From contig CAJUQU010000195.1 in NCBI GenBank assembly GCA_910588595.1, positions 1 to 7,410 of the forward strand: a DNA stretch of 7,410 nucleotides, given 5' to 3'. Source of the DNA: an uncultured Lachnospiraceae bacterium. Lineage in GTDB: Bacteria; Bacillota_A; Clostridia; Lachnospirales; Lachnospiraceae. A model generated the notes under the pieces. That model was not told the origin of the DNA. It made no database searches and worked only from the letters and a program-made list of their open reading frames with translations. The translations under genes were made by a program, and so were the position numbers. Below are positions 1 through 7,319 of the stretch, piece by piece. Position 1 is the first letter of the stretch. Every line of letters starts with the position of its first letter.

Positions 1-48
1 CGAGATGGTTGTCAGTGACTGGAGTTCAGACGTGTGCTCTTCCGATCT
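1..48 (+). other. Illumina P7/TruSeq Read 2 adapter (not genomic)
   Basis: Bases 15-48 match the 34-base TruSeq Read 2 adapter, ending in GCTCTTCCGATCT. Bases 1-6 (CGAGAT) match the end of the P7 flow-cell oligo, so the 8 bases between them at 7-14 (GGTTGTCA) are most likely the sample index. The genome begins at base 49. A gene caller would wrongly open pelF at the GTG at 34, adding five adapter-encoded residues (MLFRS). The match is read directly from the sequence against the well-known adapter. Confidence 0.98.
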
Positions 49-1419
49 GGCTGGATCCAGATGCTTTGCAGTGCGTTTCAGGACATCGAGTTTGTCGTCT
101 GGTCGGTCGCGACGACCAGGGAGGAGATGTCCGCGTATTCCTACAAGGTTCCCGAGAATGTGAAAGCGGTGCACACGCTCTATCTGGGCGATGAGCAGTT
201 TCGGAAGAAACACAAGAGGGTGGTCCTATCTGCGGCGGAAAAGGAGACCTTAAAGGATCTTATGATCGGTTCGACAGAGCGCGTGGACTGGGTGCACACG
301 CTGGAACTCATCAAAAAATACAGGCGGCACATGAGCGATATCCTGATGAGCGAATCCTTTTTTGAGATCTGCCGGGAGGAGTATCAGCGTCAGGGATCGA
401 AAAAGATCTTTCAGCAGTTTTTGTGGAATCTGCGCGGGATCTACTTTCCGCTGATGTATATACTGTCGGGGGAGATACCGCAGGCGGATCTCTACCACGC
501 CGTGTCGACCGGCTATGCGGGGATCATGGGGAGCTGTGCCTCCTATGTTGGCAGAAAGCCGTTCCTGCTGACAGAACACGGCATCTACACGAGGGAGCGG
601 GAGGAGGATATCATTCGTTCCCAGTGGGTGGCGGGAGAGTTCAAGGAGATCTGGATCGAGTTCTTCAAAAAACTTTCTTATATCGCCTACAGACAGGCGG
701 ATGTCGTCACCAGCCTGTTTGAGACCAACAAATCCCTGCAGCTGGAGTTGGGCTGCCCGGAGGATAAGATCGCGGTCATTCCCAACGGGGTCGAGGCGGG
801 AGAGTACAGCGCGCTCGAGCGGAGGAGAGATCCGGCGGACGGTGTGTTCCTGATCGGGACGGTGCTGCGCGTGGTGCCGATCAAGGATGTCAAGACAATG
901 CTGCTGGCGTTTGATATTGTCAAGCAGGCTGTCCCGGAAGCACAGTTAAAGATCATGGGGAATGACAAGGAGAATCCGGAGTACTACAGGGAGTGTCTGG
1001 AATTGCTGGAAGAACTGGGGACGGCTGACGTCGAGTTTACGGGGCTGGTAAATGTGAAGGAATACCTGCCGGATATGGATCTGCTGCTGCTGTCGAGCAT
1101 CAGTGAGGGGCAGCCGCTGGCGATGCTCGAGGGCATGGCGGCGGGGATTCCCTATGTGGCGACCAACGTCGGCAACTGCAGGGCGATGCTCGAGGGAGAG
1201 GACGGGGACACGCTGGGTCCGGCAGGGCTTGTTGTGCCTGTGATGAACAGCGAAGCCATGGCAGAGGCAGTCATCCGCTGTATCCGCGATCCGAAGATGC
1301 GCAGGCGTATGGGGAAAGCCGGCAGGAAGCGTGTGGAGCAGTCTTACAGCAGAAAGGTGATGCTGGAGCGGTTCCGTGGTCTGTACGAGAGTTTGGGAGG
1401 TGGCAGATGGCAGGGATAG
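49..1419 (+). CDS. pelF: PelF, Pel exopolysaccharide glycosyltransferase (5'-truncated)
   Basis: This is the cytosolic GT4-type glycosyltransferase of the Pel system, which in characterised systems uses a UDP-sugar to polymerise the N-acetylhexosamine-rich Pel chain. The visible 456 residues start at GWIQML, which in the family follows a glycine-rich N-terminal loop, so about 15-20 residues including the start codon are missing. The N-terminal half is DUF3492-like, with ADLYHAVSTGYAG and the typical PelF signature LLTEHGIYTRER (encoded near 565-600). The C-terminal Rossmann half has VIPNGV (about 775-795), the VVPIKDVKT stretch (about 871-897), and SISEGQPLAMLEGMAAGIP with an EX7E pair at codons 1105 and 1129, followed by VATNVGNC. 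These match PelF rather than a generic GT4 enzyme. The stop is TAG at 1417-1419. The gene overlaps pelG by 13 bases, as expected for translationally coupled partners. The 5' loss is a contig-end effect, not a mutation. Confidence 0.95.
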   Translation, partial: GWIQMLCSAFQDIEFVVWSVATTREEMSAYSYKVPENVKAVHTLYLGDEQFRKKHKRVVLSAAEKETLKDLMIGSTERVDWVHTLELIKKYRRHMSDILMSESFFEICREEYQRQGSKKIFQQFLWNLRGIYFPLMYILSGEIPQADLYHAVSTGYAGIMGSCASYVGRKPFLLTEHGIYTREREEDIIRSQWVAGEFKEIWIEFFKKLSYIAYRQADVVTSLFETNKSLQLELGCPEDKIAVIPNGVEAGEYSALERRRDPADGVFLIGTVLRVVPIKDVKTMLLAFDIVKQAVPEAQLKIMGNDKENPEYYRECLELLEELGTADVEFTGLVNVKEYLPDMDLLLLSSISEGQPLAMLEGMAAGIPYVATNVGNCRAMLEGEDGDTLGPAGLVVPVMNSEAMAEAVIRCIRDPKMRRRMGKAGRKRVEQSYSRKVMLERFRGLYESLGGGRWQG

Positions 1420-2786
1420 GGTTTGAACTTAGGAAGATTTATGGCAGAAAGACGCTTGCTTCGAGTATCTGGGGGAGTTTGTATGCGACAATGACTGCAG
1501 TGGGACCGTCTGTGCTTGTCGCAGTGATGCTCATCTTCCTCAAGGTCATCATGGATCAGGCAGATATCGCGGAGCTGGAGAAACGTTTCTTCACGTTTTC
1601 TTATACATATGTCTTTCTGATCAGCATATTGATCTCCTCGCTGTTTTCCACTGTGTTGTCGAGATACATATCGGACTGCGTGTTCGTGCGGGCTGAGAAG
1701 GAGATCTGTGCATCCGTTTATGGCGTGCTGACTGTGGGGAGTGTGATATCGGGGGTGATCATGCTGGCGCTGTGCATTGCCATGCGCATGTGCAGCAAAG
1801 TGCCTGTTCCCTTTCTGGTGATCTATTACCTGCTGGGCGTGCTGGTGACGGATGCCTACAACCTGATGACATATGTGTCTGCGCTAAAACAGTACAAGGA
1901 AGTGACGTTCAGCTTTTTTCTGGGTATGCTCCTGGCAGCGGGGGTCTATGCGTTCACTGTCTACGCGATGGAGATGCATGTGGTCGTCGCGGCGTATCTG
2001 GCATTGACAAGCGGTTATTTTCTGCTGGTGCTCATGCTCACGTTCTGGTGTGTGAGGGCGTTTGGGGAACCGGAGGGAAGTTATTTTGCGTTTTTGCAGT
2101 ATTTTGTCAGATATCCGAAACTGCTGGTCAGCGGGGGCTGTTATATGATGGGATTTTATATCGCCACGGTGATATACTGGTTTTTCTCGGATATGAGGGA
2201 GCAGGTCAGCATTTTCTGGGCAGCGCCGTCGTATGATCTTGCGCTGTTTCTTGCGATCATCGCCAATATGTCTTCCCTGGTGATCTTTGTCGTGCGGGTG
2301 GAGACAGCGTTTTTTGACAAGTATGTCGCGTATCTCTCGGCATTGAACAATGGCTCCTACGATCTGATCGAGAAGGAGCGGGAGAATATGGGCAACGTTC
2401 TGCGGTATCAGCTCTTTTTCGTGTACGAAGTGCAGCTGATCATCACGGTTGTACTGATCTGCCTCGCAAACGTGTTCTTTCCGTACCTGAACATCAGTGT
2501 GCAGGTGCTGAACATGTTCATGGTGCTGAGCATGGGGCTGTACACAGTGTTCTGCATGTATTTTACGGTCGTGTTCCTGTATTATTTTGAGGATCACGCC
2601 GGGGCGTGTGCGGGGCCGTGTGTCTTTCTGGCGGTCACGGCGGTGGTCGCGGTGGCGGCTGTGTTTGTGGGAAAGCCCTTCTATACACTGGCGCTGCTTG
2701 CGGGCGGTCTGAGCGGATGGATTGTGTCGTTTGGGAGGCTTCGGTATCGGCTGGAACATCTGAATGCCTTCCTGATGTGCAGATGA
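1407..2786 (+). CDS. pelG: PelG, polytopic membrane transporter of Pel polysaccharide
   Basis: The 459-residue product begins MAGIGFELRKIYGRKT, a start typical of PelG. It is very hydrophobic, with about 12 likely membrane segments (roughly residues 26-48, 65-85, 105-127, 132-150, 168-188, 192-215, 240-260, 278-297, 339-358, 366-390, 404-421 and 425-443), which fits PelG as a flippase-like (MOP superfamily related) integral membrane protein. In known Pel systems PelG moves the chain made by PelF across the cytoplasmic membrane together with PelD and PelE; neither of those is visible here. The ATG at 1407 is supported by GGGAGG at 1395-1400, 6 bases upstream, and by the family N-terminus. It lies inside the end of pelF. 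Residues 298-338 form a charged loop (VETAFFDKY through EKERENMGN), likely cytosolic. Length is usual for the family, and no frameshift is seen. Confidence 0.95.
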   Translation: MAGIGFELRKIYGRKTLASSIWGSLYATMTAVGPSVLVAVMLIFLKVIMDQADIAELEKRFFTFSYTYVFLISILISSLFSTVLSRYISDCVFVRAEKEICASVYGVLTVGSVISGVIMLALCIAMRMCSKVPVPFLVIYYLLGVLVTDAYNLMTYVSALKQYKEVTFSFFLGMLLAAGVYAFTVYAMEMHVVVAAYLALTSGYFLLVLMLTFWCVRAFGEPEGSYFAFLQYFVRYPKLLVSGGCYMMGFYIATVIYWFFSDMREQVSIFWAAPSYDLALFLAIIANMSSLVIFVVRVETAFFDKYVAYLSALNNGSYDLIEKERENMGNVLRYQLFFVYEVQLIITVVLICLANVFFPYLNISVQVLNMFMVLSMGLYTVFCMYFTVVFLYYFEDHAGACAGPCVFLAVTAVVAVAAVFVGKPFYTLALLAGGLSGWIVSFGRLRYRLEHLNAFLMCR

Positions 2787-2805
2787 GGTTGGCAGAGGGA
2801 ATAGC

Positions 2806-2811
2806 GGGAGG
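2806..2811 (+). promoter_or_regulatory. Ribosome binding site of the CotH-family gene
   Basis: GGGAGG ends 9 bases before the ATG at 2821. It sits in the only intergenic gap of the operon (2787-2820, 34 bases). That gap holds no visible hairpin terminator or promoter, so transcription probably runs through from pelG. Confidence 0.75.
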
Positions 2812-2820
2812 ATTTTATTA

Positions 2821-4557
2821 ATGAAGCGATTGAAGATGAGTGAGGGTTTGGGGCTGGGGCTGGTGACGGCTGCCGCGGCAGTCCTGTTCGCGGTACTGTA
2901 TATGGGCTCCAGGATCTCCATAGAGGAGGCGGGAAAGCCTGGTGAGACGAGCCCGCTGGAAGGATGGAATATCGCCGGGAGCGCTGCAAACGGGATAGGG
3001 CTGCATGAGGACAAAGGGATCTACGAGCAGGACAGCGATATTTACGATGTGTATATCAGCGTGTTTCCGACGAAGAACGATGAGGGGGAAATGATCGACC
3101 TCTCGGCTTTTGCGCTCCATTCTGCAAGGGATCACAGCTACAATCCGGTTCTCAACTGTAATGTACAGATACTGTCAGAAGGGCAGAAACCGGACCCGCT
3201 CCTGGATCTGGATCACAAGAACGCGACGATACGCGTGCGCGGGAATTCCTCCAGGGGAGCGACCTACAAGAGCTACAAGGTAAAGCTCGAGGAGGAGGCA
3301 GGCGCTTTTCTGGGACAGAAAAATTTGAACATCAACAAGCATGCAGGGGATGTCTCCAAGATCTCGACAAAGCTGCAGACAGACCTGCTGGCGCACATGG
3401 ACGATATCGCAAGTTACCGGACTTACTATATGCGTCTGTGGATCCGGGATGCATCGCTGCCCGAGGAGGAGCAGGAATTTGTCTATTACGGTCTGTACAC
3501 GGAGATAGAGCAGCCTAACAAGACGTATCTGGAGACAAGGGGACTGAGCAGCAACGCGGTCATGTACAAGGCGAGCGATTTCAGCTTTGCCCTGAATGAC
3601 GCGCTCCGGAATGTGGACGACCCTGCGTACTCCGAGGAGGAATTTGAGACGGTGCTGTCGATCCGGGAGGGATCGAACCACGAAAAGCTGCTGGCGATGC
3701 TTGCGGATGTCAACGATACAACCAGGGATTTCGGGGAGATCTTTGAGACGTATTTTGACGAGGACAATTATCTGACGTGGCTTGCATTCAATTTGCTGAT
3801 GGGGAACGAGGATATCATCAACCACAATTATATCATATACAGTCCGGAGAATGCCCTCTCGTGGTATTTTATCCCGTGGGATTTTGACGGGGCATTGCGA
3901 TTTGGCGAGTACAGGTCGTCGTTCAGCCAGCCGGATTCGCTCAGGGGCATACAGACGCTCAATACAGGCATTCTGCACAGGCGGTATTTTCGTCTGGATG
4001 GCAGTATAGAAAAGCTTGATGACAAGATGCGGGAGCTGCTCGATACGGTCATCACGCAGGAGCGCGTGGAGGGACTGATCGACTCGTACAAGCCGGTGCT
4101 CGAAAAGACCATGCCGCTGTACCCCGACATCGATCTGCTGGATATGTCTCCTGCCGAGCTGATCCCCTACATAGATGGCATGTATGACGGCATCCTGGAC
4201 AATTATGAGGCTTTCCGCAGAGCGCTGGAATATCCGGCACCGATGTTTGTGTCGATGCCGGAAGTGCGCTCCGATGGCACGATCCGGTTTGCGTGGGATG
4301 CATCGTATTCTTATCAGGGGCGTCCAGTCACGTACAATGTCCGTGTCTACGAGGATCCGCGTATGCAGGATCTGGTTTTTGAGCAGACGGGCATAGAACA
4401 GACAGAGTACATTTCGGGGCAGAGTCTGCCGGAGGGGACGTATTATCTGAAAGTGACGGCAGTGGACAGTCAGGGGAACGAGCAGTTCAGTCTGGAACAT
4501 GTAGACAGTGACAATCTGTTTGTGTTCGGGCTGCTGGAGTTTGAGATTGGGAGGTAA
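2821..4557 (+). CDS. CotH-family kinase-like protein, N-terminally membrane anchored
   Basis: The 578-residue protein has a short basic N-terminus (MKRLKM) and one hydrophobic segment at about residues 10-28, predicting a signal anchor with the rest outside the cytosol. The CotH domain spans about residues 75-470. It shows the family hallmarks RGNSS (140-144) followed by KSYKVKL, the NINKHAGD stretch (170-177) where the family usually has its lysine-containing strand, GLYTEIEQPNKTYL (224-237), NEDIINHNYIIY (329-340), and YFIPWDFD (349-356), whose aspartates D354 and D356 are the likely metal-binding residues. Characterised CotH proteins are atypical protein kinases, known from Bacillus spore coat proteins. 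Residues about 471-560 look like a fibronectin type III-like beta-sandwich (APMFVSMPEV, YNVRVYED, GTYYLKVTAVDSQGN). It lies between pelG and the VTC gene, 2 bases before the latter. Its substrate is unknown; a link to the polysaccharide or to a surface protein is inference. Confidence 0.88.
   Translation: MKRLKMSEGLGLGLVTAAAAVLFAVLYMGSRISIEEAGKPGETSPLEGWNIAGSAANGIGLHEDKGIYEQDSDIYDVYISVFPTKNDEGEMIDLSAFALHSARDHSYNPVLNCNVQILSEGQKPDPLLDLDHKNATIRVRGNSSRGATYKSYKVKLEEEAGAFLGQKNLNINKHAGDVSKISTKLQTDLLAHMDDIASYRTYYMRLWIRDASLPEEEQEFVYYGLYTEIEQPNKTYLETRGLSSNAVMYKASDFSFALNDALRNVDDPAYSEEEFETVLSIREGSNHEKLLAMLADVNDTTRDFGEIFETYFDEDNYLTWLAFNLLMGNEDIINHNYIIYSPENALSWYFIPWDFDGALRFGEYRSSFSQPDSLRGIQTLNTGILHRRYFRLDGSIEKLDDKMRELLDTVITQERVEGLIDSYKPVLEKTMPLYPDIDLLDMSPAELIPYIDGMYDGILDNYEAFRRALEYPAPMFVSMPEVRSDGTIRFAWDASYSYQGRPVTYNVRVYEDPRMQDLVFEQTGIEQTEYISGQSLPEGTYYLKVTAVDSQGNEQFSLEHVDSDNLFVFGLLEFEIGR
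4549..4554 (+). promoter_or_regulatory. Ribosome binding site of the VTC-domain gene
   Basis: GGGAGG lies inside the last codons of the upstream CotH-family gene, directly before its TAA stop, and 5 bases before the ATG at 4560. This placement favours translational coupling of the two genes. Confidence 0.7.
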
Positions 4558-4559
4558 CT

Positions 4560-5270
4560 ATGCAATATCTGGGGCACAGGCTGCGGCACGAGATCAAGTA
4601 CTACATCAATGACAGCGTTTACCATACCCTGCGCGGCAGGCTGAGAACAGTGGCTGGCGCAGATCCGAACATGAAGGAGGAGGACGGTTATCTGATTAGC
4701 AGCCTGTATTTTGACGACATGTACCACTCCGCGATGAATGAGAAACAGTCGGGGATCTGCTTCCGCAAGAAATACAGGCTGCGCTGTTACAACCGGCAGG
4801 ACACGAGGATCAATCTGGAGTGCAAGCGCAAATACGGCGAGTACATATCAAAGGACAGCATGGCTGTCAGCCGCGGCGAGTATGATGCGGTACTGGCTGG
4901 AAACTATGACGTCCTCATGGATCATGCGGATACAGTCGGGCGGGAAGTGTATGCGCTGCATCACGCCAGGCTGCTGAAACCCGTCGTGGCAGTGGAGTAT
5001 CTCAGGGAGGCGTATGTTTTGGCGCAGGGGAATGTGCGAATCACGTTTGACAAGGAGATATCGGCGTCCGTCAATGACTATGACATGTTTTCAGAGTACT
5101 ATGAGGTGCAAAAGGTGCTCGAGCCGGGCACCATGGTCCTGGAAGTAAAGTTTGATGACTATCTGCCGGATATGATATTCCAGATACTAAAAACTGCAAT
5201 GACAAACAAATGTGCGATATCGAAGTATGTGATGTGCAGGGAGGAGAAGAGGAGGATTTTATCGCGATGA
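4560..5270 (+). CDS. VTC-domain protein, polyphosphate polymerase type
   Basis: This 236-residue soluble protein is essentially a lone VTC domain of the triphosphate tunnel metalloenzyme fold, the catalytic unit of yeast Vtc4, which makes polyphosphate from ATP. The charged residues expected to line the tunnel are present: RHEIKYYI (E11, K13), LYFDD (49-53), KKYRLRCYN (R73, R75), LECKRKYG (E87, K89, K91), VEYLREAY (Y147, R149), VRITFDKEI (R160, D164), LEVKFDDYLPD (E195, K197) and SKY (K222). It is therefore probably active rather than a degenerate copy. There is no SPX domain, unlike the eukaryotic proteins, and no membrane segment, so it should act in the cytosol, perhaps docked on the DUF4956 partner. 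It starts 2 bases after the CotH-family gene, and its TGA stop overlaps the next ATG (ATGA). The product could also be another triphosphate reaction; polyphosphate is the family-based expectation. Confidence 0.9.
   Translation: MQYLGHRLRHEIKYYINDSVYHTLRGRLRTVAGADPNMKEEDGYLISSLYFDDMYHSAMNEKQSGICFRKKYRLRCYNRQDTRINLECKRKYGEYISKDSMAVSRGEYDAVLAGNYDVLMDHADTVGREVYALHHARLLKPVVAVEYLREAYVLAQGNVRITFDKEISASVNDYDMFSEYYEVQKVLEPGTMVLEVKFDDYLPDMIFQILKTAMTNKCAISKYVMCREEKRRILSR
5250..5255 (+). promoter_or_regulatory. Ribosome binding site of the DUF4956 gene
   Basis: AGGAGG within a purine-rich run, 11 bases before the ATG at 5267. Its position supports 5267 over the in-frame ATG at 5210, which has no such site and would add 19 residues read from within the VTC gene. 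Confidence 0.65.
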
Positions 5271-5932
5271 CAACATTTTCAGATATATTTAAGAAGGGAT
5301 TTCTGGAGGAGACCGGAAATCTTACCGTCAATGGGTTTCTCTTATCCATGCTGGGCGCTTTTCTGTGCGGCATGATCGTGTATGTCGTTTACCGCAGCTT
5401 CTACAAAGGAGTGATCTACAACAACAATTTCAACATCCTGCTGGTGATGACGAGCATGGTCACTTGTTTCATGGTCATTGTCATCAGTTCCAACGTAGTG
5501 CTCTCGTTAGGTATGGTCGGTGCGCTGTCCATCGTGAGATACCGCACGGCGGTGAAGGATCCCCTCGATGTGGGATTTCTGTTCTGGACCGTCGCGGTCG
5601 GCGTTACCTGTGGTGCCGGACTGTATCTGATCTCTGTCATGGGGACGATCCTGATCGCGGCTGTCTATATTTTGCTGGTAAAGATCAGAAACAGAAAACA
5701 TCAGTACCTGCTGATCGTGAAATACAGCGATGCGGCATCCGAATCAGTCAGGCGGGAACTGGAGCCTGTCAGAAAAGTCTTGAAGAACAAGGCGGCGATG
5801 AAGGGGCTCACAGAGCTGACCTACGAAGTGCGCCTGCAGGGGGAGGACACCTCGCTTGTGACAAGAATATCGGATATAGACGGGGTGACAAGCGCCGTGC
5901 TGGTTGAGTTTACAGGAGATTATTTTGAGTAA
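5267..5932 (+). CDS. DUF4956 multi-pass membrane protein
   Basis: The 221-residue protein has about four membrane segments (roughly residues 24-43, 57-80, 103-122 and 124-139). Between the second and third lies the family signature GMVGALSIVRYRTAVKDP (82-99), an unusually charged and conserved stretch beside the membrane. Residues 146-221 form a soluble alpha/beta tail that begins YLLIVKYSD and ends DIDGVTSAVLVEF, a pattern like small ACT-type or ferredoxin-like regulatory domains. The ATG at 5267 overlaps the VTC stop as ATGA, so the two are tightly coupled. DUF4956 has no firmly established function that I know of. Pairing with a stand-alone VTC domain suggests, as inference, the membrane subunit that the bacterial VTC protein itself lacks, perhaps anchoring it or passing the polyphosphate chain across. 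The C-terminus overlaps the start of the next gene by 8 bases. Confidence 0.88.
   Translation: MTTFSDIFKKGFLEETGNLTVNGFLLSMLGAFLCGMIVYVVYRSFYKGVIYNNNFNILLVMTSMVTCFMVIVISSNVVLSLGMVGALSIVRYRTAVKDPLDVGFLFWTVAVGVTCGAGLYLISVMGTILIAAVYILLVKIRNRKHQYLLIVKYSDAASESVRRELEPVRKVLKNKAAMKGLTELTYEVRLQGEDTSLVTRISDIDGVTSAVLVEFTGDYFE
5914..5918 (+). promoter_or_regulatory. Ribosome binding site that sets a TTG start
   Basis: AGGAG lies 6 bases before TTG 5925-5927, the ideal distance. The alternative in-frame TTG at 5904 lies upstream of this site, has no comparable site of its own and would put uncharged residues before the basic signal-anchor start, so 5925 is preferred. Confidence 0.75.
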
Positions 5933-7319
5933 GCAAAAGAGAGCACGGACTGTGATGATCTTTTTTATGTTCTGCATGGTCATGGCTGCAGCTGTGTATG
6001 CGCGCCTGTCCCCGGAGGAGGCGTGGTATTTTCAGGAGACGGACCAGGTGCTGGATAATCCGGGTCGGGGGTTCTATATCCAGATCGACAGCGGGCGCGC
6101 GGACAAGATACCAGACGCCGCAAAGGAGGTGCGGGTGATCCTCCTCGCATTTGACATGGAAGGGTATCTCTCGGGGGATCTGCCGGAAGAAAAGCTGGGA
6201 GAACTGCGAGAGGCGCTCCGCGCGGCGAAGAGAGAGCATGTGACGGTGGTGTTTCGGGCGGCGTATGGTTTTCATGGGGAGGTCACAGAGCCCGAACAGA
6301 TCGGACAGATGGGCAGACACATCGAACAGATAGCGGAAGTATTGAACCAGTCTGCGGATCAGATCCTTGTGGTGCAGGCAGGGATGCTCGGAAGTTACGG
6401 GGAATGGCATTCCAGCCGGTATCTGGAGGGGACTGGGGATCAGCAGAGGGAGAGCAGGCTGTATATCCTGAGGCAGTGGGAGGCTTGCCTGGCACCGCAG
6501 ATCAAGGTGGATGTGCGCCGTCCGAGATTCATACGCGAGGCAGCGGAGGAAGGGATCCTGTCCGGCAGGCTTGGGATCCACAATGATGCGCTACTGTCCA
6601 CGGACAGCGATATGGGAACATACGATGCGCCGGGAATGGAGCGGGAAGACGAGCTTGTCTGGATGCAGGAGCATCTCATACGGCAGGTCAATGGCGGCGA
6701 GATGCCTGTGCTGGGGGAGCTGAGTATGCCTGGGAATGCGGACAGGGAGTTTGCCATGATGCATACAGGCTACCTCAATCTCAGATACAATCAAGAAGTC
6801 ATCGCCTATTGGGACACTGTCACGATCGAGGGCAGCAATGCGAAGCACTATCTGGAGAATCGTCTGGGATACCGCCTGTCGCTCTCGGAGCTTCACATGC
6901 GGCAGCTGCACCTCGGAGGGGAATTGTACACAACCGGTGTAAAGATACGGCTGAGACTGCGCAGCACAGGCTACGCGCCGCTGCCTGGTCATTATAAGGT
7001 CTTTTTGGCAGTCGGTTCCGGGGGAGAGTATATTTATCAGGAGATACAGATCCCGGAACTGTACGATGTGTCGAATGGCGAAAGCATTGAGAAGGAAGTG
7101 CATATAAGGATCCCCCGGGAGTTTGCGCAGGAGCGCGGGACGCTCGAGATCGGGCTAAAGATCGCCAGGTCATCCGATGTGGAGGACGGACGAGAATGTG
7201 TGGAGCTGGCAAATCAGGGTGGGTTCTATCATGAGGGGATCAATGGGATCGCAGCGCTGGAGAGGACAAAACGGTTTCTTGTGAACGCTGTTGTCCTTGA
7301 GAGGAACGCCTGTGAGTGA
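5925..7319 (+). CDS. DUF4874/DUF4832 protein, membrane-anchored, putative glycan hydrolase
   Basis: The 464-residue product starts at TTG 5925 (SKQKRAR follows), giving a basic tip and one hydrophobic segment at about residues 9-26, so a signal peptide or anchor exporting the rest. The DUF4874 part begins at DNPGRGFYIQID (44-55), a family hallmark, then shows alternating strands and helices as in a TIM barrel: VRVILLAFDMEGYL (69-82), VTVVFRAAYGF (106-116) and QILVVQAGMLGSYGEW (146-161). The DUF4832 part runs to the end and includes PVLGELSM (261-268) and a beta-rich C-terminal region (about 330-460). E160 in GEW and E265 in LGE are spaced like acid/base and nucleophile residues of barrel glycosidases. 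This is inference, since the family has no assigned reaction that I know of. Overlapping the DUF4956 gene by 8 bases ties it to this operon. It may trim or modify the exported polysaccharide, a role filled by PelA in classical Pel operons. Confidence 0.85.
   Translation: MSKQKRARTVMIFFMFCMVMAAAVYARLSPEEAWYFQETDQVLDNPGRGFYIQIDSGRADKIPDAAKEVRVILLAFDMEGYLSGDLPEEKLGELREALRAAKREHVTVVFRAAYGFHGEVTEPEQIGQMGRHIEQIAEVLNQSADQILVVQAGMLGSYGEWHSSRYLEGTGDQQRESRLYILRQWEACLAPQIKVDVRRPRFIREAAEEGILSGRLGIHNDALLSTDSDMGTYDAPGMEREDELVWMQEHLIRQVNGGEMPVLGELSMPGNADREFAMMHTGYLNLRYNQEVIAYWDTVTIEGSNAKHYLENRLGYRLSLSELHMRQLHLGGELYTTGVKIRLRLRSTGYAPLPGHYKVFLAVGSGGEYIYQEIQIPELYDVSNGESIEKEVHIRIPREFAQERGTLEIGLKIARSSDVEDGRECVELANQGGFYHEGINGIAALERTKRFLVNAVVLERNACE
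7300..7305 (+). promoter_or_regulatory. Likely ribosome binding site for the truncated downstream gene
   Basis: AGAGGA, 6 bases before the GTG at 7312, inside the end of the DUF4832 gene. It is weaker than the GGAGG sites upstream. Confidence 0.45.

Noticed and set aside
9..194. Short + strand frame beginning in the adapter
   Set aside because: It starts in the P7 adapter and runs out of frame through pelF; its first residues are adapter-encoded.
2787..2820. Intergenic gap as a possible terminator or internal promoter
   Set aside because: The 34 bases show no inverted repeat with a T-run and no convincing -35/-10 pair, only the binding site for the next gene.
2870..2881. 12-base perfect palindrome CTGCCGCGGCAG
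   Set aside because: It encodes an Ala-rich part of the CotH-family protein's membrane segment, has no loop or T-run, and is not in an intergenic position, so it is unlikely to be an operator or terminator.
1884..3014. Reverse-strand open frame (376 codons) opposite pelG and the start of the CotH-family gene
   Set aside because: The product is very rich in H, R and Q, as expected from reading hydrophobic membrane codons backwards. It has no family pattern and crosses two real genes.
3175..4500. Long reverse-strand open frame (441 codons) opposite the CotH-family gene
   Set aside because: It lies fully inside a well-supported gene on the + strand, its product is arginine- and histidine-rich with no recognisable domain, and it mirrors the codon bias of the real gene.
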